A stretch of DNA of 64,000 bases, from contig WGOD01000001.1 of NCBI GenBank assembly GCA_016124205.1, forward strand, positions 62,001-126,000, written 5' to 3'. Origin of the DNA: Alphaproteobacteria bacterium. Lineage in GTDB: Bacteria > Pseudomonadota > Alphaproteobacteria > Caulobacterales > Maricaulaceae. Positions 38,636-47,266 of the stretch are shown here, in pieces; positions within the stretch are counted from its first letter, which is position 1, and the number at the start of each line of letters is the position of its first letter. Under the pieces are notes generated by a model, which made no database searches, had not been told where the DNA came from, and worked only from the letters and a program-made list of their open reading frames with translations. Both the position numbers and the translations under genes were made by a program.

Positions 38636-39081
38636 TTGCTCGCCGCCCGGTTCCTGAGCGCGCTTTCAAGGATGACCGCCGCGGCGTGGGCATCGATCAC
38701 CTGTTCGCGCTGTTCCCGGCGCATGCCGGCGGCAATCAGACGCTCCTCCGCTTCCTCGGTCGACAGGCGTTCGTCTTCATAGGCGACGGGCACGTCGCGG
38801 ATACGCAGGAGGTTGGTGCCGAGCGAACGGGCCGATTGCGCGCGGGGGCCCAGCGAGCCGTCCATGTTGACCGGCAGGCCGATCACGAGGCCCACACAGC
38901 CGAATTCGTCATAGAGGGCGAAGACGCGCTGGGCGTCAGCGGTAAACTTCGTCCGCGCAATCGTCTCGACCGGGGTCACCACGCCGGACCGCGCGGAGAC
39001 GGCGACACCGATCGTCTTCGATCCGGGATCGAGGGCGAGAAGGGGGCCATCGGGCAGGGCGGCAAGGTCGGCAAACGGCAT
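38632..39081 (-). CDS. ruvX: Putative pre-16S rRNA nuclease / Holliday junction resolvase (YqgF family)
   Basis: 149 residues of RNase-H fold. LLALDPGSKTIGVAVSA holds the first catalytic Asp, GLVIGLPVNMDGSLGPRAQSAR the central block, and VAYEDERLSTEEAEERL with VIDAHAAAVILESAL the remaining acidic residues. YqgF processes the 5' end of 16S rRNA in E. coli. Divergent from gatC across 101 bases, a conserved neighbourhood in alphaproteobacteria. Confidence 0.93.
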   Translation of the reverse strand: MPFADLAALPDGPLLALDPGSKTIGVAVSARSGVVTPVETIARTKFTADAQRVFALYDEFGCVGLVIGLPVNMDGSLGPRAQSARSLGTNLLRIRDVPVAYEDERLSTEEAEERLIAAGMRREQREQVIDAHAAAVILESALRNRAASK

Positions 39082-39182
39082 CTTTCCCGCCTGCGCCCAT
39101 GCGGCTTTGCCGTCAAGTCATCTTGCGCCGCACAATCCCGGTTGATACTCACCCCGGATCACGAATTTCCGGGATACGCCTC

Positions 39183-39470
39183 ATGTCCGTCACGACCGAA
39201 GACGTCCGCCGCATCGCGCGCCTTGCCCGCATCGCCGAGCCGACCGAAAGGCTGGAAGCCCTGACGCAGGAGCTGAACGGCATCCTGACGTGGATCGAGC
39301 AGCTGGACGAGGTCGATACGGACAACGTCGAGCCGATGACCACGCCGGTGAAATTCCCGCTGCCGCAGCGCGAGGACAAGATCACCGACGGTGGCATCCG
39401 CGATGATGTTCTGGCCAATGCGCCGAAGTCTGAAGAGGGCTTCTTTGTCGTTCCGAAATCGGTCGAGTGA
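39183..39470 (+). CDS. gatC: Asp-tRNA(Asn)/Glu-tRNA(Gln) amidotransferase subunit C
   Basis: A 95-residue subunit that stabilises GatA-GatB. VTTEDVRRIARLARI opens the family signature, and VEPMTTPVKFPLPQREDKITDGGIRDDVLANAP ... GFFVVPKSVE closes it. ATG 39183 is chosen over the track start because similarity begins there. Its stop overlaps the next gene's ATG by one base. Confidence 0.96.
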   Translation: MSVTTEDVRRIARLARIAEPTERLEALTQELNGILTWIEQLDEVDTDNVEPMTTPVKFPLPQREDKITDGGIRDDVLANAPKSEEGFFVVPKSVE

Positions 39471-39952
39471 TGACGGAACCGGTCTCCATAATGGCCGAGG
39501 ATCCGCGCACGGCGGACGGGGCGCGCCTGATCGGCGCGCTCGATGCGCACCTGTCCGCGCTCTACGACCCGCAGTTCAACTACTTCCTCGATCTCGATCA
39601 GCTGGCGCAGCCGAACATCACCTTCCTGGTGGCGCGCAATGCGGCGGGCGAGGCGCTGGGCTGTGTGGCGCTGCGCGACTATGCCGACTTCGCCGAGATC
39701 AAGCGCATGTATGTCGACGAGGCGGCGCGCGGGCTCGGAATCGCCAAGGCGCTGCTGACTGCGGCGCACGATCTGGCGCTGTCCAAGGGGTTCGAGACGG
39801 TCCGGCTTGAAACCGGCGATCGCCAGACCGCGGCGATCGGCCTTTACGAACAGGCGGGATACCGCCCCTGCGGCTGTTATGGCGACTATGCGCCCGACAG
39901 CCCGCACAATCATTTCTTCGAAATCCGGCTTTCGCCGGCCGCGACGGTGTAA
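39470..39952 (+). CDS. GNAT family N-acetyltransferase inside the gatCAB operon
   Basis: 160 residues. The acetyl-CoA signature AARGLGIAKALLTAAHDLAL and the end LYEQAGYRPCGCYGDYAPDSPHNHFFEI identify a GNAT similar to small amino-acid/peptide acetyltransferases. The start is the ATG at 39470, overlapping the gatC stop (TGATG); the track's GTG lies one codon earlier. It ends 3 bases before gatA, so it is firmly co-translated with the amidotransferase. Substrate unknown. Confidence 0.87.
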   Translation: MTEPVSIMAEDPRTADGARLIGALDAHLSALYDPQFNYFLDLDQLAQPNITFLVARNAAGEALGCVALRDYADFAEIKRMYVDEAARGLGIAKALLTAAHDLALSKGFETVRLETGDRQTAAIGLYEQAGYRPCGCYGDYAPDSPHNHFFEIRLSPAATV

Positions 39953-39955
39953 CCG

Positions 39956-41431
<1,476 letters not shown>

Positions 41432-41435
41432 TCCG

Positions 41436-41606
41436 ATGCGGAGGCTGATGCTCTGGATCGGCGGGCTGCTGCTGGTTTGCGTGGTGCTGGTGGCGATCTT
41501 CTATGCCGTGATGATCGCCGCGGCGCTCGCGCTCGCCGGCATCGTGCTGCTCGCGATCATGGAGCTCTACGCCCGCTTCCGGATCTGGCGGAGCCGCGAC
41601 CAATGA
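41436..41606 (+). CDS. Small hydrophobic membrane protein between gatA and gatB
   Basis: 56 residues, not in the track. The translation [21 protein letters not shown] starts a membrane segment, and a second one ([18 protein letters not shown]) follows, with a basic C-terminus [10 protein letters not shown]. It starts 4 bases after the gatA stop and its stop overlaps the next ATG (ATGA), so it is within the operon. No known family. Confidence 0.65.
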   Translation: MRRLMLWIGGLLLVCVVLVAIFYAVMIAAALALAGIVLLAIMELYARFRIWRSRDQ

Positions 41607-41848
41607 AAGAGCCCGCCGTCCTCGCCTTCACCAAGCCGGCGATCCTCCTCGGCGCGCTGTCCGCGCTGTTCGGGGCTGGGCTGTTTGCCGGCGTGATGGC
41701 GATCGAACACGCGACGGCCTGGGGCATTGTCGCCCTGTGCCTTGGCTTCGGCCTCGTCATCTTCGGCGTGATGACACAGGCCCTCTGGCGCGTGGTGACG
41801 GCCGCCGCCCAAAACAACAACGACATTCCTTCCGAGGACGCGAAATGA
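41603..41848 (+). CDS. Small two-TM membrane protein between gatA and gatB
   Basis: 81 residues beginning [22 protein letters not shown], with two hydrophobic segments (about 11-32 and 41-63) and a polar tail [11 protein letters not shown]. It overlaps both the previous gene and gatB by four bases each, so the chain is translationally coupled. The track shows it only as the end of a longer upstream frame. Function unknown. Confidence 0.7.
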   Translation: MKEPAVLAFTKPAILLGALSALFGAGLFAGVMAIEHATAWGIVALCLGFGLVIFGVMTQALWRVVTAAAQNNNDIPSEDAK

Positions 41849-43338
41849 CCGACCACAGCTATCGTCTTCCCGGCGCGACCGGGGATTGGGAACTCGTCCT
41901 GGGCCTCGAAGTCCATGCGCAGGTGATGTCGGAATCGAAGCTCTTCTCCGGCGCGGCGACGGCCTATGGCGCGGCGCCGAACACGCAGGTCTCGCTGGTC
42001 GATGCGGCGATGCCGGGCATGCTGCCGGTGATCAATGCGCACTGCGTGGAACAGGCGATCCGCACCGGTCTCGGCCTGAATGCGAAGATCAACACCTATT
42101 CGCGCTTCGACCGGAAGAACTACTTCTATCCGGACCTGCCGCAGGGCTATCAGATCAGCCAGTTCCAGCACCCGATCGTCGGCGAGGGCGAGATCGAGTG
42201 CGAACGCGATGACGGCTCGATCTTCACCGTGCGGATCGAGCGGCTGCACCTGGAACAGGATGCCGGCAAGTCGATCCACGATCTCGATCCGAACGCGACC
42301 TATGTCGACCTCAACCGGTCGGGCGTTGCGCTGATGGAAATCGTGTCGAAACCCGACATCCGCACGCCTGCGGATGCGGCGGCCTATGTGAAGACGCTGC
42401 GTTCAATCGTGCGCTATCTCGGCACGTGCGGCGGCGACATGGAGAAGGGCCAGCTGCGCGCCGACGTGAACGTCTCGGTCTGCCGCCCGGGCGACTACGA
42501 GAAGTTCCGCGAGAATGACGATTTCAAGCATCTCGGCACGCGCTGTGAGATCAAGAACGTCAACTCTATGCGCTTCATCGTGCAGGCGATCGAATACGAG
42601 GCGCGCCGCCAGATCGACATCATCGAGGATGGTGGCAAGATCGATCAGGAAACCCGCCTGTTCGACGCGGGCAAGGGCGTCACCCGCTCCATGCGCTCGA
42701 AGGAAGAGGCGCACGATTACCGCTACTTCCCCGATCCGGACCTTTTGCCGCTGGAAGTGCCGCAGTCGCGCATCGACGAGATCCGCGCGGAGCTTCCCGA
42801 ACTGCCGGCCGAAAAGCGCAAGCGCTTCGTCGAGGTGCTGGGGCTGACGGAATACGACGCGAGCGTGCTGGCGTCCGACAAGGACCGGGCGAACTATTTC
42901 GAGACCGCCGCGAAGGGCCGGGACGCGAAGCTGACCTCCAACTGGGTCAACAACGAGCTGTTCGGCCGCCTGAACAAGGAAGGCCTCGACATCACGGAAA
43001 GCCCGGTCAGCGCAGAGCAGCTCGGCGAGCTCGTCGCCCTGATCGAGAGCGATGTCATTTCCGGCAAGATCGCCAAGGATGTGTTCGAAATCCTGTGGGA
43101 CGAGGGCGGTTCACCCGCGAAGATCGTCGAGGACCGGGGCCTGAAGCAGGTCACCGACACCGGCGCGATCGAGGCGGTGATCGACCAGCTGATCGCGGAA
43201 AATCCGGACCAGGCCGAGCAGGTGAAGGAAAAGCCCAAGGCGATGGGCTGGTTCGTCGGTCAGGTGATGAAAGCCATGCAGGGCAAGGCGAATCCGCAGG
43301 CCGTGAACGAGATTCTGAAGAAGAAGCTCGGCGTCTAA
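41845..43338 (+). CDS. gatB: Asp-tRNA(Asn)/Glu-tRNA(Gln) amidotransferase subunit B
   Basis: A 497-residue subunit that phosphorylates the mischarged aminoacyl-tRNA and amidates it with ammonia from Gat[23 protein letters not shown] opens the cradle domain; [42 protein letters not shown] and [16 protein letters not shown] are signature blocks; a C-terminal YqeY-like tail ([28 protein letters not shown]) binds tRNA. Start at ATG 41845 with a four-base overlap. Confidence 0.97.
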   Translation: MTDHSYRLPGATGDWELVLGLEVHAQVMSESKLFSGAATAYGAAPNTQVSLVDAAMPGMLPVINAHCVEQAIRTGLGLNAKINTYSRFDRKNYFYPDLPQGYQISQFQHPIVGEGEIECERDDGSIFTVRIERLHLEQDAGKSIHDLDPNATYVDLNRSGVALMEIVSKPDIRTPADAAAYVKTLRSIVRYLGTCGGDMEKGQLRADVNVSVCRPGDYEKFRENDDFKHLGTRCEIKNVNSMRFIVQAIEYEARRQIDIIEDGGKIDQETRLFDAGKGVTRSMRSKEEAHDYRYFPDPDLLPLEVPQSRIDEIRAELPELPAEKRKRFVEVLGLTEYDASVLASDKDRANYFETAAKGRDAKLTSNWVNNELFGRLNKEGLDITESPVSAEQLGELVALIESDVISGKIAKDVFEILWDEGGSPAKIVEDRGLKQVTDTGAIEAVIDQLIAENPDQAEQVKEKPKAMGWFVGQVMKAMQGKANPQAVNEILKKKLGV

Positions 43339-43439
43339 CCGGAACCCTGACCCGCTCCCTTTCGTTGATGCAGTGCGGCACGGTGCGGTTTGACCCGCTG
43401 CCGGGCCGCTCTAGCTGAAGTCAGCGAAAGGAGCGCGTT

Positions 43440-43589
43440 ATGGAACAGCACATCGAAAAGACCGAAGCCCGACAGGGCGAGCGCCGCCGCTGGCAGGAGC
43501 ATGTCCTCTATCTGTCGACGTTCGGCGCAGCCGTCGTGCTGGGCGGTGCGGCCCTGATCTTCATCTTCGCGACTGGCGGCAACGGCTAG
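43440..43589 (+). CDS. Single-TM small protein
   Basis: 49 residues, too short for the track. It has a charged N-terminal half (MEQHIEKTEARQGERRRWQE) and one membrane segment (FGAAVVLGGAALIFIFA). AAAGGAG lies seven bases before the ATG, which strongly supports translation. Its TAG stop overlaps the convergent oxygenase stop in the tetranucleotide CTAG. Function unknown. Confidence 0.62.
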   Translation: MEQHIEKTEARQGERRRWQEHVLYLSTFGAAVVLGGAALIFIFATGGNG

Positions 43590-44533
43590 GCGAGGCGAAT
43601 TTCCCGCAGTCTTTCCATGAGATAATCCTGCGCCGTCAGCGGCTGGGGATAGCGGTTCGGATTGTCCGGCGTGACGCAGCTTTCGAGCGTTTCGATCAGA
43701 TAGTCCGGGCGGAAATGCAGGAAAAACGGCATCGAGTAGCGTGCATAGCGTTGCCGCTCCGGAGCCGGATTGATCACGCGATGGCTCGTCGAGGGCAGGA
43801 CGTGATTGGTCAGCCGCTGCAACATGTCCCCGATATTGACCACCAGACAGCCCTGCGGCGGATTGATGTCCAGCCACTGGCCCGTCTTGTCCTTGACCTG
43901 CAGGCCGGCTTCCTCCGCCCCCAGCAGCAGGGTGATCGTGTTGATGTCCTCATGCGCCGCAGCCCGGATCGAGCCTTCCGGGGCCGGTGTCGTCTGCGGC
44001 GGATAGTGCAGCAGGCGCAGGATCGAGTTGCCGTCACGCACCGGGTCGACAAAGAAGTCGTCATCCAGACCCAGATCGCGCGCGATGGCCGCCAGCAACC
44101 GCAGGCCGAGCGCGTCGAGTGACTGAAAGAGCCGGTAGACGGCCTCCCAGTCTCCGATCTCCGCCGGGTTCAGATTTTCCGGCATGAATTCGCGGTAGGG
44201 GTGACCGTCCGGCAATTCCCGGCCGACATGCCAGAATTCCTTCAGGTCGATCGCCTCGGCACCCTTGGCAGCTTCGCGGCCAAAGGGCGTGTAGCCACGC
44301 TGTCCGGCTCCGCCGGGCACGAAGTAATGCTGCTTCACGCTGTCAGGCAGAGCAAAGAACTCTTTCGCGCGGGCCAGAGCCGTATCGATCACCGACTGGT
44401 CGAGGCCGTGATCGCTGACCACCGCAAAACCGTAGCGGCGGAAGCTGCTGCCCAACGCGGATGCAAAGGCGTCCGGGTTGCTGGCGGCAAGCGTCATCGA
44501 GACGGGTTCGAAAGCGTTGGTCGGCATAGGCAA
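43586..44533 (-). CDS. 2-oxoglutarate/Fe(II)-dependent oxygenase (isopenicillin N synthase-like)
   Basis: 315 residues. The N-terminal DIOX_N-like part (FAVVSDHGLDQSVIDTALARAKEFFALPDSVKQ) precedes the double-stranded beta-helix. Iron ligands are His and Asp in AAHEDINTITLLLG and a distal His in LPSTSHRVINP, with an Arg/Ser pair for 2-oxoglutarate (RYARYSMPFF). These resemble the ethylene-forming/YbiU-type group; substrate unknown. Cytoplasmic. Convergent with the small TM protein. Confidence 0.9.
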   Translation of the reverse strand: MPMPTNAFEPVSMTLAASNPDAFASALGSSFRRYGFAVVSDHGLDQSVIDTALARAKEFFALPDSVKQHYFVPGGAGQRGYTPFGREAAKGAEAIDLKEFWHVGRELPDGHPYREFMPENLNPAEIGDWEAVYRLFQSLDALGLRLLAAIARDLGLDDDFFVDPVRDGNSILRLLHYPPQTTPAPEGSIRAAAHEDINTITLLLGAEEAGLQVKDKTGQWLDINPPQGCLVVNIGDMLQRLTNHVLPSTSHRVINPAPERQRYARYSMPFFLHFRPDYLIETLESCVTPDNPNRYPQPLTAQDYLMERLREIRLA

Positions 44534-44595
44534 GGCCCTGTTCCGGTCGGGCGGGTTTCATACTCCTTGGCGCGAAGAGCGCCAATGCCGGGCAC

Positions 44596-44630
44596 AGAAA
44601 AACGCCGGCGCGGATTGCCGCACCGGCGTT
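44596..44630 (-). terminator. Rho-independent terminator of the acidic lipoprotein gene
   Basis: Read on the minus strand, AACGCCGG pairs with CCGGCGTT (arms at 44601-44608 and 44623-44630), with an inner CGG/CCG extension, followed by a T-run (complement of AAAAA at 44597-44601). It lies 23 bases past the lipoprotein stop. Confidence 0.85.
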
Positions 44631-44653
44631 CTCCAAACATCGAAGCGCAGTGA

Positions 44654-44923
44654 TTACTGCGGGTCGCCTTCGGCGGCGTGTTCCGCATCTTCGGCGGCTT
44701 CATCCATGGCGTGACCGGCGTCATCGGCCATGTCTTCCATGGCGTCACCCGCGTCGTCGGCCATTTCCTCGACTTCGTCGGCGGCGTTTTCCATCGCGTC
44801 GCCAGCGTCATCCATCATTTCTTCGGTTTCGGATTCCGCTTCCTGCTGTTCGGCAGGCGTGCAGGCGGACAGGGCGAGGGCCAGAGCCGTGGCCGAGGTC
44901 GCGCCGAGAAGAATTCTGAGCAT
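44654..44923 (-). CDS. Small acidic repeat lipoprotein
   Basis: 89 residues. The signal peptide ends in a lipobox LALSAC with Cys at about residue 21. The mature part is almost entirely Asp/Glu/Ala/Met and repeats the unit MxDDAGDAMEx three times (MDDAGDAMEN, ADDAGDAMED, ADDAGHAMDE), a pattern compatible with an amphipathic helix or coiled coil. AGGAGGGAG precedes the ATG, suggesting high expression, and a good terminator follows. Its highly negative repeats recall small outer-membrane lipoproteins of alphaproteobacteria, but no function is known to me. Confidence 0.85.
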   Translation of the reverse strand: MLRILLGATSATALALALSACTPAEQQEAESETEEMMDDAGDAMENAADEVEEMADDAGDAMEDMADDAGHAMDEAAEDAEHAAEGDPQ

Positions 44924-45144
44924 TGCGTTGTCTCCCTCCTGAGAAAAACAGCGCGCCGATCGATACGATCAGCGCCCGCTGATTCCTGTGCAGTAGCAGC
45001 ATTTTCTTCGTTTACGGGCCGAATCGCAAGGGACATGACAATTCGGAAAGGTTCGAAACGCGAGAAAATTGCGCGCTGCAGCGCTTGATTGCGCCGTGAT
45101 GGGGACCGATATGCCCTTCAGGCCGCCAAGATGAGGGTATCAAC

Positions 45145-45873
45145 ATGCCGGACCAACAGCCGATCGAGCTCTACTACTGGCCGACGCCGAATGGTTGGAA
45201 GGTGTCGATCGCGCTGGAAGAAATGGACCTGCCCTATGTCCTGAAGGCGGTGAATATCGGGACGGGCGAGCAGTTCGAACCGGCCTTCCTGAAAATCAGT
45301 CCGAATGGCCGCATGCCGGCGATCATCGATCCCGATGGCCCGGATGGAAGGCCGATCTCGGTCTTCGAGTCCGGCGCGATCCTTCAGTATCTCGCGCGCA
45401 AGTCGGGCAAGTTCTACGGCGCGGATGCGCGCCAGCAGTCCGAAATCGAGCAATGGCTGTTCTGGCAGATGGGCGGGCTGGGGCCGATGGCCGGTCAGGC
45501 GCACCACTTCCGCAGCTATGCGCTGAAGATCGAGCCCGATCCGGCGAAGCTGGAGTACGGCAAGACACGCTACACCAACGAGGTGAACCGGCTCTATGGC
45601 GTTCTGGAGCGCGGCCTGTCCGACGGACGCGATTTCATCGCTGGCGAGTATTCGATCGCCGACATGGCGATCTGGCCCTGGATATTGCCGGAAGGCCAGG
45701 GGCAGGACCTCAACGACTTCCCGAAGCTGAAAGCCTGGGTCGACCGGGTCTGGGAGCGTCCGGGCGTTCAGGCCGGCCGGAAGCTGGGCAAGGATCTCCG
45801 GTCCAATCTCGGGGCCGACGACAAGAAGGCCGAAGAGGCGCGGAAAATCCTGTTCGGTCAGCGCGCGAACTGA
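45145..45873 (+). CDS. Glutathione S-transferase family protein (YghU/YfcG-like)
   Basis: 242 residues. The thioredoxin-like N-domain begins ELYYWPTPNGWKVSIALEE; TPNG is the glutathione-contact motif of the Nu-class GSTs (YfcG, YghU), which have disulfide-bond reductase activity. ISPNGRMPAIIDPDG and FESGAILQYLARKSG complete the GSH site; a helical C-domain with GEYSIADMAIWPWI follows. Cytoplasmic. It is monocistronic, with a terminator 30 bases downstream. Confidence 0.92.
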   Translation: MPDQQPIELYYWPTPNGWKVSIALEEMDLPYVLKAVNIGTGEQFEPAFLKISPNGRMPAIIDPDGPDGRPISVFESGAILQYLARKSGKFYGADARQQSEIEQWLFWQMGGLGPMAGQAHHFRSYALKIEPDPAKLEYGKTRYTNEVNRLYGVLERGLSDGRDFIAGEYSIADMAIWPWILPEGQGQDLNDFPKLKAWVDRVWERPGVQAGRKLGKDLRSNLGADDKKAEEARKILFGQRAN

Positions 45874-45903
45874 CGACCGATCCGGCGTGAATGTCCGGAA
45901 ATG

Positions 45904-45934
45904 CCCGCCCGTCGGCATGATGGGCGGGTTTTTT
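45904..45934 (+). terminator. Rho-independent terminator after the GST gene
   Basis: CCCGCCC (45904-45910) and GGGCGGG (45922-45928) form a perfect 7-bp stem with an 11-base loop, followed by six T residues. Confidence 0.88.
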
Positions 45935-45950
45935 CATGCCTGATTCACCG

Positions 45951-46025
45951 GGCTTAACGGATCGAAACAGAGTCTAACGGAATTCAACAAAGCCTAATCG
46001 AATTAAACCATTAAGGCGCGATAAC
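45951..46025. repeat. Four-copy YTAA-N8-AAC motif array
   Basis: Four copies of YTAA-N8-AAC start at 45954, 45974, 45994 and 46011. The first three form an exact 20-base period: ggcttaacggatcgaaacag, agtctaacggaattcaacaa, agcctaatcgaattaaacca. Twenty bases is about two helical turns, so the copies face the same side of the DNA. The stretch is much more AT-rich than its surroundings and lies between a terminator and the Sel1-like gene. A tandem protein-binding array is the simplest reading. Confidence 0.6.
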
Positions 46026-46054
46026 CCTGATTTTTCTTTACCTTATGGCAAGCA

Positions 46055-46147
46055 TCCGGGGTGAATCTCCACTCGTCCGCCGGAAGCGGGCATTGGGTGG
46101 AAATCCCGACCGAGAGACCATTAGCCAAAAAGGCGAGGCCCGGTCGG
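46055..46147 (+). ncRNA. Putative structured 5' leader of the Sel1-like gene
   Basis: Several pairings are visible on the plus strand. TCCGG (46055-46059) pairs with CCGGA (46080-46084), and GGG...CCC encloses TGGAAAT. A long stem joins CCGACCG (46106-46112) and CGGTCGG (46141-46147), with GCC-AAAAA-GGC (46124-46134) inside. Two GGTGnAA-type loops recall segments of FMN and cobalamin riboswitches, but the order does not fit either family. It ends 22 bases before the ATG at 46169. Prediction by eye. Confidence 0.4.
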
Positions 46148-46168
46148 ATACATGGATGGGGTGCCAAA

Positions 46169-46441
46169 ATGGCCTTCACTGATGTGGAAACGGCGCAGGC
46201 TCACAGCGCCATCGAGACCAACGCCAATGGCGAGGATCTCTGCAAGCTCGGCCTTCTGTATTCGACGGGCCAGGGCGGCACGATCGATTTCATCGAAGCG
46301 CACAAATGGTTCAACCTGGCGGCCCTGATGGGGTCGGAGCCGGCGAAGCACTATCGCCGCGAGATTTCCGAGGAGATGTCCTCGTTCGAAATCGCCGACG
46401 CTCAGCGCGCTGCCCGGGAATGGCTCGCCACGCGTCACTAG
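46169..46441 (+). CDS. Small Sel1-repeat protein
   Basis: 90 residues with one Sel1/TPR-like repeat (EDLCKLGLLYSTGQGGTIDFIEAHKWFNLAALMGSEPAKHYR), a helical hairpin used in protein-protein contacts, then a C-terminal helix (IADAQRAAREWLATRH). No signal peptide. The track starts at GTG 46061, but those 36 residues overlap the structured segment and look unlike protein; ATG 46169 (MAFTDVETA) begins the conserved part. It lies 15 bases before the convergent hfsD stop. Confidence 0.78.
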   Translation: MAFTDVETAQAHSAIETNANGEDLCKLGLLYSTGQGGTIDFIEAHKWFNLAALMGSEPAKHYRREISEEMSSFEIADAQRAAREWLATRH

Positions 46442-46456
46442 GCCGTTCAAACGCGG

Positions 46457-47176
46457 TCAGCGATTGTTGATCGCGTTTGCGATGGCGTAGGAGAAGGCCT
46501 GGTCGAGGGGCAGTATGCCGTAGACATACTGGTCGACCCACAGCGTGACCTCCGAAACCGTGGTTCGCGGCACGAAGATGATGTCGTGCCGCCGGAGCGG
46601 GATCGGGTCGCCGCTGCCATTACCGCGCAACACTTCGCGCAGATTCACGACGCGCATCATGACGCCGCCATTGCGAGCGCGGCGCAGGATGACGACTTCG
46701 CCTCGTGCGGCGTCGTCGCGGAAACCGCCCGCCAGCATGACGGCCTCGAGCGCGCCGATCCGTGTCGGCATTTCGTAAAGGCCGGGGCTGTTGACCTGCC
46801 CGCCGACGATGATGTTCTGCGGGCCATAGCTGTCGACATTCACTTCAACGATCGGATCGCGAAGCATCGCGGTGTACGCGTCGGCGACTGCGCTGGCGGC
46901 CTCTGCATCCGTGCGGCCCGCCACCATGACGGGGCCGGCGAGGGGCAAGTTTACCCGTCCATCGGGCCCGATGGTCGCCGTGCGGTTCAGCTCCGTTGCG
47001 GTGTGAACCGTGACGTCGATCGAATCGCCGGGCGCCAGCAGAAAGCCCGGATCGTCGTCGCGCCAGTCCTGATAGGACACGGCATTCCAGCTCGAAATCT
47101 GCTGATGGCGGTCCGGCTGAGACGTGCCGCACGCTGCCAGGATGAGACAGCTGAAGACGATGCCTGTGCGCTTCAT
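46457..47176 (-). CDS. hfsD: Outer-membrane polysaccharide export lipoprotein (HfsD/Wza-like)
   Basis: 239 residues. The signal peptide has lipobox LILAAC (Cys at about 16). PGFLLAPGDSIDVTVHTATELNRTATIGPDGRVNLPLAGPV is the Poly_export domain and IIVGGQVNSPGLYEMPTRIGALEAVMLAGGF an SLBB domain. Wza-type octamers form the outer-membrane exit pore for polysaccharide. The track's 784-aa ORF is this gene with a long false extension; ATG 47176 with GGGAG upstream is the start. Divergent from hfsA across 90 bases. The hfs name follows Caulobacter by gene order and content. Confidence 0.87.
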   Translation of the reverse strand: MKRTGIVFSCLILAACGTSQPDRHQQISSWNAVSYQDWRDDDPGFLLAPGDSIDVTVHTATELNRTATIGPDGRVNLPLAGPVMVAGRTDAEAASAVADAYTAMLRDPIVEVNVDSYGPQNIIVGGQVNSPGLYEMPTRIGALEAVMLAGGFRDDAARGEVVILRRARNGGVMMRVVNLREVLRGNGSGDPIPLRRHDIIFVPRTTVSEVTLWVDQYVYGILPLDQAFSYAIANAINNR

Positions 47177-47201
47177 CACGCGAACTCCCGGAATTCCTTG
47201 T

Positions 47202-47218
47202 TCGAATGTGACGTTCGA
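47202..47218. promoter_or_regulatory. Dyad in the hfsD-hfsA divergent region
   Basis: TCGAA-TGTGACG-TTCGA is an inverted repeat with a 7-base spacer in the middle of the 90-base divergent intergenic region, a position suited to an operator controlling both genes. Short arms, so chance occurrence is possible. Confidence 0.3.
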
Positions 47219-47266
47219 CCGGTTTGGATAAGGAAAAATTAAGCCGCCCGACGTCCATATCGGCTC

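Noticed and set aside
43353-43435. Inverted repeat CGCTCCCTTTCG / CGAAAGGAGCG around the start of the 49-aa gene
   Set aside because: One-base bulge, 60-base loop and overlap with an ordinary Shine-Dalgarno; probably chance, though it could mask the SD.
45954-46014. CtrA binding boxes
   Set aside because: The motifs are YTAA-N8-AAC, one base shorter than TTAA-N7-TTAAC, and the second half lacks TT. Kept only as an unassigned array.
46055-46147. FMN or cobalamin riboswitch
   Set aside because: Local GGTGnAA...CC matches exist, but the order of conserved segments and the downstream gene (Sel1-like) do not fit either family.
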